NCBI RefSeq assembly: GCF_000023065.1
Contig: NC_012691.1
Coordinates: forward strand, 420,501 to 484,500
Direction: 5' to 3'
Source of the DNA: Tolumonas auensis DSM 9187
GTDB lineage: Bacteria; Pseudomonadota; Gammaproteobacteria; Enterobacterales; Aeromonadaceae
DNA: 64,000 bases
Shown here one piece after another: positions 1-7,550 of this stretch. Under the pieces are notes generated by a model. It was not told where the DNA came from, did not search any database, and worked only from the letters and a program-made list of their open reading frames with translations. The position numbers and the translations under genes were made by a program. Positions within the stretch are counted from its first letter, which is position 1, and the number at the start of each line of letters is the position of its first letter.

Positions 1-89
1 CCAACCAGTAATAGTAATACTGCGGCGCGACGCAGCGCGCTGAGCCCGTTTTCACTCAGACACCAGTTTTGGATTGTCAGTAACTGCAT
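1..89 (-). CDS. 5' end of an unidentified gene (partial)
   Basis: An open frame runs off the left edge from an ATG at 89-87 on the minus strand. It has a weak purine-rich ribosome site (AGAGAAC) upstream. The visible 29 residues have a polar start and then an Ala/Leu/Val-rich stretch that could begin a membrane anchor or signal sequence. The gene would be divergent from nudE. Too little is visible to name a family, and the start is a judgement from position and the upstream purines. Confidence 0.4.
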   Translation of the reverse strand, partial: MQLLTIQNWCLSENGLSALRRAAVLLLLV

Positions 90-274
90 GTGTTGTTCTC
101 TTTATCGTTATGCCCATGCCGGAAAAAATCATTTTGCTATGTGATATCTCCCGATACAACTGTTTGCGGGAATAGATGCATAAATCATCACCGAAATCAC
201 AGAATATCAGCAAAGACAGTACTGACGGGGGAAGATATACTGTTGTTACTGTTTTTTAACATCATGTGATTTTC

Positions 275-865
275 ATGTCAGAGAAGCCAGTTAAGCCAGA
301 ACGTGCTTTACCGGAAATCTTACAACGCGATGTTGTGGCGCAGAGTCGTCTGTTCCGGGTTGAAGCTTTACAGTTACGTTTCAGCAATGGTGAGGAACGG
401 GTTTATGAACGCATTCCCGGTGGTAACCGGCATGCAGTAATGATAGTACCGGTACTGAATAAAGACACATTGATGCTGATCCGGGAATATGCGGCCGGTA
501 CCCATTCCTATGAAATCGGCTTTCCCAAAGGTCTGGTCGATATGGGAGAAACGGATGCCGAAGCGGCTAACCGTGAACTGCAGGAAGAGATCGGCATGGC
601 GGCCCGCCAGTTGACGTTTTTGAAGCAGGTTTCGCTGGCGCCCGGCTTTATGAATGCCCGGATGGGGATTTTTCTGGCAGAAGATCTGTTCCCGCAGCAA
701 TTAACCGGCGATGAGCCGGAGCCACTGGAAGTGATTCCCTGGCCCCTGAAAGATGCCGAAGCGTTGCTGGAACATCCGCAATTTCATGAAGCACGCAGTG
801 TGGCGGCGTTGCTGTTGCTGTTACGTCAGGTCAAAGATGGTGTTTTATCTGACCATCCGGCTTAA
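275..865 (+). CDS. nudE: ADP compounds hydrolase NudE (Nudix)
   Basis: Nudix hydrolase expected to cleave ADP-ribose, NADH and diadenosine polyphosphates to mononucleotides in the cytoplasm. The 196-residue protein has a complete Nudix box at about residues 86-108 (G-x5-E-x7-RELQEE-x-G) and a long N-terminal beta region, as in Escherichia coli NudE, whose sequence it follows closely (SRLF, SNGE.RVYER, DEPEPL). An in-frame GTG lies three codons upstream at 266, but the ATG at 275 fits the family length better. Its stop overlaps by four bases the stop of the convergent DUF3142 gene. A second Nudix gene of a different subfamily (nudF) lies at 24.7 kb. Confidence 0.93.
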   Translation: MSEKPVKPERALPEILQRDVVAQSRLFRVEALQLRFSNGEERVYERIPGGNRHAVMIVPVLNKDTLMLIREYAAGTHSYEIGFPKGLVDMGETDAEAANRELQEEIGMAARQLTFLKQVSLAPGFMNARMGIFLAEDLFPQQLTGDEPEPLEVIPWPLKDAEALLEHPQFHEARSVAALLLLLRQVKDGVLSDHPA

Positions 866-1566
866 TTGTTGAGCAGAAATACGACATAGCCGCGGAAAAA
901 GGCGGCTTGTTCCAGATAGTCCGGCGCCTGCCAGTCACCATGCTGTACCAGGCCGACTTTAAACGGAATGCGCAGCTGGGCCAGCCGTGGCAGATAGTCG
1001 GCATAGTTGCTGATGGTTGTCCGCCCCTGATAGGTTTGTACGACGACTTCATCGACGATGCCGGCCAGCTGGTTAACCAGCGCAGGTGAAGTGTGATTAC
1101 TCCAGTCGAGCAGGCCGGTAATACTCAGCGCGTATGGTGCCGGTAACCGTCGGCGCAGCTCCTGCAAAAAGGTGATGTATTGCTGCATTTGCAGCGTGCG
1201 GGCATCAAAATCAATCTGAATACCCGTTACCGGGTTGCCCTGTGTTTTCCAGCGGATAATCTGTTGTGCAATGCTCTGGTAAATGGATTCTGACCACTGC
1301 AGTGTTTCCACCCGGTAGGCGAGCCAGATCTGCCCGTGGCGCAGCCGTGGCGTGGCAATGCCTTGCGGAATAAACCGGGTTTGTCCACGACGCTCACTGA
1401 TTTGTCCCTGCAGGATATAGATGGATTCTGCCTGCGCCAGTACCGGTTGCGGACGGACGGCACTCCACAGCCAGAAAGCATGATGATCTTCCGCATTGAC
1501 TCTGGCCTGAGCCGGCAGGAGCGTTATTCCTGCCAGCAGGATCATGCACAGCCGTAATTTTGCCAT
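862..1566 (-). CDS. Exported DUF3142-family protein
   Basis: Predicted 234-residue secreted protein with an N-terminal signal sequence (hydrophobic core LCMILLAGITLLP, cleavage probably after an AQA site near residue 20). The body resembles the DUF3142 family, which looks like a TIM-barrel, glycosidase-like fold: an IQIDFDA strand motif near the middle, then an LRRRLP helix and an ALSITGLLDW strand. No function is established. The ATG overlaps the stop of the upstream 720-residue gene (TGATG), so the two are very likely translationally coupled and work together in the envelope. A GTG one codon earlier is an alternative start. Confidence 0.7.
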   Translation of the reverse strand: MAKLRLCMILLAGITLLPAQARVNAEDHHAFWLWSAVRPQPVLAQAESIYILQGQISERRGQTRFIPQGIATPRLRHGQIWLAYRVETLQWSESIYQSIAQQIIRWKTQGNPVTGIQIDFDARTLQMQQYITFLQELRRRLPAPYALSITGLLDWSNHTSPALVNQLAGIVDEVVVQTYQGRTTISNYADYLPRLAQLRIPFKVGLVQHGDWQAPDYLEQAAFFRGYVVFLLNN

Positions 1567-3728
1567 CACCAGTAATATTTAAGTTGCTGCGCCCAGCTGG
1601 TATCACCGAATTGCGATTTCAGGGTGTAGAACCACTGTTTGCGCTGTGCAATCGGGATGTCCTGAGTACCGCAGCTGTTATAACCACTTGGCGCAAAACA
1701 GTTCACGGCGCGGTAGAGGGCATAGGCTTTATCCTCGCGGGCAGCCTGTTGACTGGCAATCACTTGCTGATAGCCATCCAGGCGCGAGAACAGTTTGCCG
1801 GTAAAGTGGCTTTCTGTGCCGCCTAACTCATTGCTTTCAGGTTGGTTATTCAGCGGGAAGTCATCCAGACCATGGCGGAAGATAAACTCACCCAGACAGT
1901 TCAGTGCGCGCGGATTGCTACTGTCATCCTGCAGTGTCTGTACGACAGCGCTTAATGCCGGACACTGATATTCGGTGGCATTTTTGCCATCCCACTGGAA
2001 CAGTGCCAGTGCCTGCTGCGTGTTATAGGTGAAGCCCATAAACAGGGGGGCTGTACTGACCTTTTCCGGTAACAGGTTGATGTCTTTAAGAAAATCAGCA
2101 TACATGCTGCGCGTCAGATCTTTGTATAACAACGTAAACAGGGCGACATCATGTTCCTGTGCCGAGAGCGGGCGGGAGATCTGCTGGCGTAATAACACCG
2201 GCGCAGCGACATTACGCAGCAGGATCTCGCGTATCATCGGCGTTTTGATCGGTGAGTTGGACGCAAAGACCTGTTCAAGCTTCTGGCTGCGTTCGTAATT
2301 CATCGCCAATGACAGCTCCAGCTGTTGCCGTTGTACTGGTTGGGTGACCTGTTGGAGCATTTTTAACCATAACTGCTCTGCTTGGCTCCACTGCTCCTGC
2401 ATTTCCAGTGCGAATCCCCGCAGGGTTTGCTGGCTGAAGCCCAGATAATCCGGTATTTCCTCAGCAGATGATTCCGGCAGAATGGTCAGTGTTTTATCCG
2501 CATCTTTTTCGACATACAGCGCGTAAGCACCCAGCAGATAGGTATAAAGTTCCGGCTGCCGGGCAAAGCGGCTCTGTTGTGCCTGCAGCTGTGTCAGAGT
2601 AAATGGCGGCCGGCTGTCATCACTGCTGCGCTGACGCATCAGCATCAGATCAATGATCGCCAGCAGATGCGGATCATCAATGCTGCCGGTATCACTGAAA
2701 GATAACAGCAGTTTGTTATCGATCTCCTGCACCAGCTGATTACTGGTGATATTCGCTTCGCTGAGCGGATGTCCGAACCAGTAAGCGTAGGCCTGCGCCA
2801 GCCGTTTCTGATCGTTCATTAACCAATATACGCGACGCAGTAAACCTGTTGCTGAGGCGCTGTACTGCCCTTGCGGATATGCCGTCAGGTAACGGTTAAA
2901 CGCCGATTCTGCCGCCTGCAATGCGGCCAGATCGATTTTATCGTTACTGGGGTAACCTATGTCATCAAACGCATTCTGTTGCGCTGCATTCAGAAATACC
3001 CGCCCTTGCATATAAATCGCGGTTTCTTTCAGCCATGGCTGTGAGGACTGGCTGAGTACATTAAATGCCGCAATCGACCGGGTAAAATCGCCGTTATAAA
3101 ACGCCAGCGCTCCTTGCAGATAGTTGGCAAATAACTGACCGGATTCAGACTGAATATTGTCGGGTAATAAACCGGCCTGCTGCTCCGGATCAGCGGCACA
3201 GCTTTGCAGAATAGCTAAACGACTTGTCGCCAGCTGCCGGCGTTCTTCTGCCGGGATATCACCGGCCTGAACCAGTTGCTGTAAATAGCGCAATGCAGTC
3301 TGCTGGTTATTGGATGCACAGCGGCTACCTTCCCAGATAGTACTTTGTGCTAACAAGCCGGAGGCCGTGTCACTGCTGACCCCCATCTGTACCGCGAGCG
3401 TGACCAGTGGTGATGCATCGCTGGCCGGGGTCTCCGTGCTATCCGCCAGATCCACCGGGAAAGGCACCAGGGCATAGCCTTGTTCTTTGTAATAATCATC
3501 TGCAGTGGGAACGGTCAGGGGCTGATGGCTGTGGTCAGCCAGTAATAACTGCAGATTGATCCGGCTGTCGTTGGCGGGGGAAAGAAACGGGGTATTGTTG
3601 CAGGTATCAAGGAGGTCTTTTTTCAGATCCCACGTCGGATAACAACTGTCATCACTGCAGGCTTGTGCAGGCCACTGGAATAAGGCTGATAAGATGACTC
3701 CGCCGGTGATGATGTGACGCCAATGCAT
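1566..3728 (-). CDS. Large exported protein of unknown function, helical-repeat-like
   Basis: A 720-residue protein with a clear signal peptide (residues 1-23, ending in PAQA before CSDDSCYP). Its cysteine-rich mature N-terminus (CSDDSC, CNN) suggests periplasmic disulfides. A Cys directly after the signal peptide might instead be lipidated, but the preceding PAQA is not a good lipobox. Most of the protein is Leu/Ala/Gln-rich amphipathic helix, including segments such as YLQGALAFYNGDFTRSIAAF that look like tetratricopeptide-type repeats. I do not recognise the family. It is the first gene of a two-gene unit with the DUF3142 protein (1-base overlap), so a shared envelope role is inferred. Confidence 0.65.
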   Translation of the reverse strand: MHWRHIITGGVILSALFQWPAQACSDDSCYPTWDLKKDLLDTCNNTPFLSPANDSRINLQLLLADHSHQPLTVPTADDYYKEQGYALVPFPVDLADSTETPASDASPLVTLAVQMGVSSDTASGLLAQSTIWEGSRCASNNQQTALRYLQQLVQAGDIPAEERRQLATSRLAILQSCAADPEQQAGLLPDNIQSESGQLFANYLQGALAFYNGDFTRSIAAFNVLSQSSQPWLKETAIYMQGRVFLNAAQQNAFDDIGYPSNDKIDLAALQAAESAFNRYLTAYPQGQYSASATGLLRRVYWLMNDQKRLAQAYAYWFGHPLSEANITSNQLVQEIDNKLLLSFSDTGSIDDPHLLAIIDLMLMRQRSSDDSRPPFTLTQLQAQQSRFARQPELYTYLLGAYALYVEKDADKTLTILPESSAEEIPDYLGFSQQTLRGFALEMQEQWSQAEQLWLKMLQQVTQPVQRQQLELSLAMNYERSQKLEQVFASNSPIKTPMIREILLRNVAAPVLLRQQISRPLSAQEHDVALFTLLYKDLTRSMYADFLKDINLLPEKVSTAPLFMGFTYNTQQALALFQWDGKNATEYQCPALSAVVQTLQDDSSNPRALNCLGEFIFRHGLDDFPLNNQPESNELGGTESHFTGKLFSRLDGYQQVIASQQAAREDKAYALYRAVNCFAPSGYNSCGTQDIPIAQRKQWFYTLKSQFGDTSWAQQLKYYW

Positions 3729-3834
3729 ATCTCATCCTTGATTGTGTGTCGGCCTGATTGCCTGATTATCAGACAATCGGATGCCGGATACCAGTTCCGC
3801 AATACAAATACTGGCCGATAAATCAGGTACATAT

Positions 3835-4737
3835 TCATTGCCGGGGTAAAACCTGACTACTCCAGATTAGCAGATTCTGTGAAATCTGCCGGTAGATGCC
3901 CCGTTCCAGAACCCAGCGCTGCCAGTAGAGACCGCGTTGCAATAGGGGAGTTTCCGGCATCAGTTCGACCAGTTCGCCGCGGGCCAGTTCGGTTGTGATC
4001 TGCAGTTTCGGGATCAGGCAATAGGCGGCTCCGGCTTTGGCCAGAGCGACAAACGCTTCCGACGAACGTACTGTGTGGCAGGGGTAGCTGCCCGGCGGTA
4101 AGCCAAAGTGTTTTTCCACAAAGCTGACATGCATATCATCCCGCTGATCAAAGGCAACGCCTGGTGCTTTGCGCAGTGCCTGTTCCGTCAGCCCGTCCGG
4201 GAAATATTGCCGGATAAAACCCGGTGACGCGGTCAGCACATAATCCATATACCCCAGCAGATCAGACTGGCACCCCGGTAGCGGTTCTTGCTGCGTGGTG
4301 ATGGCACCGAAAGCTTCGCCGCGACGCAGCCGATCGATAGTGCGGTTTTCGTCCTCAATCAGTAGATTCAGTTCGATTAAACCGGGTTGCAGCAGTGGCG
4401 TCAGCGCCGGGATCAGCCAGGTTGCCAGGCTATCGGCATTGGTCGCTATGGTGACCGGAAGCGGTTTGGCCGGTGCGCTGGGTGACAGATGCGGTAACAG
4501 TTCCCGCTCCAGCTGTTGCACCTGTTGGTAATGGGTCAGCAGCAGTTGTCCCATGGCGGTGAGTTGTAATGGTTGCGAGCGGATCAGCACCGGCTGTGCG
4601 ACCAGCAATTCCAGCTGTTTGATGCGCTGTGATACGGCCGATTGCGTGAGATGCAGTTGCTGCGCGGCACGTTCAAAACTCTGCTCCCGCAACACGACAT
4701 CCAGTGCCTGCAGTAATTTATAGTCGAGATGGTTCAT
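3835..4737 (-). CDS. argP: LysR-type regulator ArgP (IciA)
   Basis: LysR-family transcription factor of 300 residues. In E. coli ArgP senses arginine/lysine and activates the arginine exporter argO. The N-terminal winged helix-turn-helix (residues 1-60: DYKLLQALDVVLREQSFERA, then LHLTQSAVSQRIKQLE) is typical ArgP sequence, and the C-terminal effector domain follows at normal length. It is divergent from the exporter gene at 4833 with a 95-base spacer holding a palindrome suited to a LysR protein. That pairing strongly supports the assignment. In E. coli argP and argO lie in the same direction, so the divergent layout differs. Confidence 0.92.
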   Translation of the reverse strand: MNHLDYKLLQALDVVLREQSFERAAQQLHLTQSAVSQRIKQLELLVAQPVLIRSQPLQLTAMGQLLLTHYQQVQQLERELLPHLSPSAPAKPLPVTIATNADSLATWLIPALTPLLQPGLIELNLLIEDENRTIDRLRRGEAFGAITTQQEPLPGCQSDLLGYMDYVLTASPGFIRQYFPDGLTEQALRKAPGVAFDQRDDMHVSFVEKHFGLPPGSYPCHTVRSSEAFVALAKAGAAYCLIPKLQITTELARGELVELMPETPLLQRGLYWQRWVLERGIYRQISQNLLIWSSQVLPRQ

Positions 4738-4743
4738 TAATTT

Positions 4744-4762
4744 TTCTTATCTTCTATAAGAA
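4744..4762. promoter_or_regulatory. Candidate ArgP operator
   Basis: Perfect inverted repeat TTCTTAT-N5-ATAAGAA, seven bases per arm, lying 7-25 bases upstream of the argP start and about 70 bases upstream of argO. The AT-rich symmetry and spacing fit a LysR-type recognition site. That ArgP binds it is inference from position between the divergent pair. Confidence 0.55.
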
Positions 4763-4832
4763 TCATGAATTTTACTTAATTCTAGTGCTTTCTTATGCTG
4801 CTGCCAGTGAAGAATAAATAACGGAAAAATTA

Positions 4833-5456
4833 ATGTTAAACGGTGCTATTTATCTGCAGGGGATGCTGGTCGGCGCCAGTCTGATTATCCCGATTGGTGC
4901 ACAGAACGCGTTTGTGCTGGAGCGGGGTATCCGGCGCAATCATGCCATGCTGGTGGCCGGGCTCTGTTTTCTGGCCGATGCGTTTCTGATTGCACTGGGT
5001 GTGGGTGGTGCCGGAAAGGTGATTGCGCAGTCACTGCTACTGCAGTTGCTGCTGACGCTGGGCGGTGCCGCATTCCTGCTGCGCTATGGCTGGTCGAGTC
5101 TGCAGCGGGCCTGGCGGGCAATGGCACAAACACTGGAACAAAAGGGCGGGATGAGCCGGATACAGGCGGTGACAATGACGCTGGCGGTAACGCTGCTGAA
5201 TCCGCATGTCTATCTGGATACGGTGATGATCCAGGGCGCGGTGGCCGGACAATATCCGCGCGAACAGCAACTCAGTTTTGCACTGGGCAGTATTTCGGCC
5301 TCGCTGTGCTGGTTCTTTGGGCTGGCCTTGCTGGCGAGCTGGCTGGCACCGCAATTACAGCGGGTACGGGTACAGCAATGTATTGATACTGGCGTCGGAT
5401 TACTGATGTGGCTGCTTGCATTCGGATTGTTACGCCATGCCGCATCGCTGGTGTAA
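4833..5456 (+). CDS. argO: LysE/ArgO-family amino-acid exporter
   Basis: Inner-membrane exporter of basic amino acids (arginine, possibly lysine or the analogue canavanine). The 207-residue protein has about six hydrophobic segments and the LysE-family signature near the N-terminus (IPIGAQNAFVLERGIRRNH), plus a helical NPHVYLDT motif in the middle, both diagnostic of the ArgO/LysE subgroup. It sits divergently from argP, its expected activator. Leucine-rich and GC-rich like the rest of the backbone. Confidence 0.9.
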   Translation: MLNGAIYLQGMLVGASLIIPIGAQNAFVLERGIRRNHAMLVAGLCFLADAFLIALGVGGAGKVIAQSLLLQLLLTLGGAAFLLRYGWSSLQRAWRAMAQTLEQKGGMSRIQAVTMTLAVTLLNPHVYLDTVMIQGAVAGQYPREQQLSFALGSISASLCWFFGLALLASWLAPQLQRVRVQQCIDTGVGLLMWLLAFGLLRHAASLV

Positions 5457-5482
5457 TCGGTACAAAAAAGACCTCCCGTATT

Positions 5483-5512
5483 GGCTGAAATTTAAGCAGA
5501 TAGACCTATACT
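5483..5512 (+). promoter_or_regulatory. Possible heat-shock (sigma-32-like) promoter of the hsp20 gene
   Basis: GGCTGAAA, then about 14 bases, then CCTATACT resembles a weak sigma-32 promoter (CTTGAAA...CCCATNT). The same stretch ends in TATACT, a plausible sigma-70 -10 box. It lies 55-85 bases before the start codon. Assignment is tentative and rests on spacing and on the heat-shock nature of the gene. Confidence 0.3.
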
Positions 5513-5566
5513 AATGATAGGCGTGATCGTTATTTATTGATCCACCTGCGCCGTAAGGAGGTTTAT

Positions 5567-5998
5567 ATGCGTCTCGAAAAATGGAACCCATTCCGTGATC
5601 TTGACGATATTTTCCACAATTATCAGCGTTCTTTTCTGACTCCGTCTTTGAGTCGGGAATCTATGGTTGGCAGTGAATGGGTGCCCGCTGTGGATATTGT
5701 GGAAGATGACAAAGAGTATCAGCTCAAAGTCGAAATTCCGGAAATCCCACGTGAAGCCGTTAAGCTGCAAATTAACCACGGTATGCTGACGATTACCGGC
5801 GAACGCAAGATGGAAAAGAGCGATGAAAAACACCATCGCATCGAACGTTACTATGGTAGTTTCAGCCGCAGTTTCACGTTACCGGATGATGTTAAAGCGG
5901 AAAACATCAGTGCGAACTTCAGTAATGGCATGTTATATGTGCACATGATGAAGAGTACACCGACAGGTGATAAGCCACTTGAAATTGAAATTCACTAA
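5567..5998 (+). CDS. Hsp20 / alpha-crystallin small heat-shock protein
   Basis: A 143-residue holdase chaperone that would bind unfolding proteins in the cytoplasm. The alpha-crystallin domain spans about residues 38-140 (starting WVPAVDIVEDDKEYQLKVEIP, with GMLTITGERK and the terminal FSNGMLYVHMMK strand). A C-terminal IEIH stands in for the usual I-x-I anchoring motif. The ATG at 5567 is preceded by a near-perfect Shine-Dalgarno (TAAGGAGG, 5553-5560), which rules out the upstream TTG in frame. It is a single-gene unit ended by a strong terminator. It is closer to generic Hsp20 (class A style N-terminus) than to E. coli IbpA/IbpB. Confidence 0.93.
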   Translation: MRLEKWNPFRDLDDIFHNYQRSFLTPSLSRESMVGSEWVPAVDIVEDDKEYQLKVEIPEIPREAVKLQINHGMLTITGERKMEKSDEKHHRIERYYGSFSRSFTLPDDVKAENISANFSNGMLYVHMMKSTPTGDKPLEIEIH

Positions 5999-6013
5999 CC
6001 GGTGGAAAATGAG

Positions 6014-6050
6014 CGGCATGCAGGATTAACCGGCATGCCGTTTTGTTTTG
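6014..6050 (+). terminator. Intrinsic terminator after hsp20
   Basis: Inverted repeat CGGCATGC / GCATGCCG (6014-6021 and 6033-6040) followed directly by TTTTGTTTTG. It serves the plus-strand hsp20 gene and lies just before the 3' end of convergent trmA. Confidence 0.8.
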
Positions 6051-6054
6051 TCTG

Positions 6055-7158
6055 TTATTTACGTACCAGCCAGACACCCGATTCCATATGATGGGTGAAC
6101 GGGAACTGGTCGAACAGCGCACAACGGGCGATGTTGTGCGTCTGGCAGAGGGTTTTCAGGTTATCGCACAGCGTTTCCGGATTGCAGGAGATATAAAGGA
6201 TCTGTTCATAAGCCTGGATCATGGCGACTGTGGCCGGATCCAGTCCGGCGCGTGGTGGATCCACCAGAATGGTGTTGCACTGATAGCTTTGCAGATCGAT
6301 CCCTTTCAGGCGGTTAAATTCGCGTTCGCCATTCATGGCCTGCGTAAACTCTTCTGCTGACATCCGCAGGATCTGTACGTTATCGATCTTGTTTACCGCA
6401 ATATTATGCTGTGCGGCATGCACTGACGGTTTGGCTATTTCAGTGGCCAGTACGCGGTTAAAGTTTTTCGCCAGCGCCAGCGAGAAGTTGCCGTTACCAC
6501 AGTAAAGTTCCAGCAGATCACCCTGACAATCAGCGGTAACATCGGTAGCCCAGCCCAGCATCTGCTGATTCATTCCGGCATTGGGCTGGGTAAAACTGTT
6601 CTCTACTTGCATGTATTCAAGCGTGCGATCGCCGACTTGCAGCTGTTCCAGCACATATTCCCGTTCCAGCACGATTTTTTGTTTGTGCGCGCGTCCCACC
6701 ACATCCACTTCACCGAATTCAGCGCGCAACGCCTGACGCAGTTCAGTTGCGGCAGGTTGCCATGCCTCGTTCAGCGTCTTGTGATAGAGCAGGCTGATCA
6801 GCGCTTCGCCACTCAGGGTGGTCAGAAAGTCGATCTGGAAGAGCTTATATTTCAGCGTGTGATTGCCCCGGATCAGCTCCAGCAGTCGCGGCATCAGGCG
6901 ATTGATCAGCTGGCTGCCGGTCGGAAACTCATGCACGTAGTAACGCTGTTTGGTTTCGCTGTTGAACATGACGTAGTAAAGCTCATCAACGCCTTCATGC
7001 CAGATGCGGAATTCGGCACGCATACGGTAATGACTTGGTGCGGAGGCAAACACTTCCGGTTCAGGAGCCTGAAACGGGGCCAGCAATTGCGTCAGACGCT
7101 GCTGTTTTTCATGCAATTGTTGCTGGTAGAGGGCATCTGAATGGACTGCGTTTGTCAT
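6055..7158 (-). CDS. trmA: tRNA (uracil-54-C5)-methyltransferase TrmA
   Basis: Makes 5-methyluridine at position 54 (the T loop) of tRNAs using S-adenosylmethionine. The 367-residue protein matches E. coli TrmA along its length: N-terminal [23 protein letters not shown] before the methyltransferase fold, SAM-binding [22 protein letters not shown], and the catalytic cysteine in ISCNPETL. The ATG at 7158 has a good Shine-Dalgarno (GGAG, seven bases upstream). A GTG at 7173 is in frame but lies upstream of that site. trmA is divergent from btuB, the same arrangement as in E. coli. Confidence 0.96.
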
Positions 7159-7280
7159 GTTGTACTCCGTCACTGCTGGAAGGCCGGAAATTGTATGCAG
7201 TTGTGCGAGGTTGTCCAGTTTTATGCTTAAGTTTTCGGCAACATGATAAGCGAGCTGGTGGGATGGAGGTGAAATCCCGC

Positions 7281-7309
7281 TATACAGCCTCTTATGTGCT
7301 CTCTATAAT
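7281..7309 (+). promoter_or_regulatory. Candidate sigma-70 promoter of the btuB leader
   Basis: TATACA (7281-7286), 17-base spacer, TATAAT (7304-7309). Transcription would begin near 7316, just ahead of the cobalamin aptamer. Confidence 0.6.
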
Positions 7310-7327
7310 CCGCGACTCTCTGGCGCA

Positions 7328-7512
7328 ATAACCTGCTTAAAAGGGAATCCGGTGTGAATCCGGAGCTGGCGCGCAGCGGTAATGGGGAACGAAAGCGAAT
7401 GAGTGAAAACTCAGGCACTGCCATCCGGCGGGAAGCCGTCGCCGTAGGAATGAATCAGCCCCTGAGCCCGAAGACCTGCCAGAGCAAAATCTGAGTCATA
7501 TCATCCGATATG
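7328..7512 (+). promoter_or_regulatory. Cobalamin (adenosylcobalamin) riboswitch
   Basis: The 392-base gap before btuB contains the hallmarks of a B12 riboswitch in order: AAAAGGGAATCCGGTGTGAATCCGG (written in two pieces: AAAAGGGAATCC, GGTGTGAATCCGG), the GCAGCGGTAATGGGGAACGA segment, the B12-box-like GGCACTGCCATCCGG with GGGAAG, and the closing GAGCCCGAAGACCTGCC. Downstream, a CATATC-ATCC-GATATG hairpin (7497-7512) and the btuB ribosome site (AGGGA before 7551) form a plausible expression platform. Control is therefore likely translational or by folding near the start: high cobalamin would shut off its own outer-membrane transporter. Confidence 0.93.
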
Positions 7513-7550
7513 GTAAACAGGGACCACTACGCGAACTAGGGATTGCCCAA

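Noticed and set aside
374-700. Open frame on the minus strand inside nudE
   Set aside because: Lies wholly antisense to a recognised Nudix gene, no ribosome site or homology.
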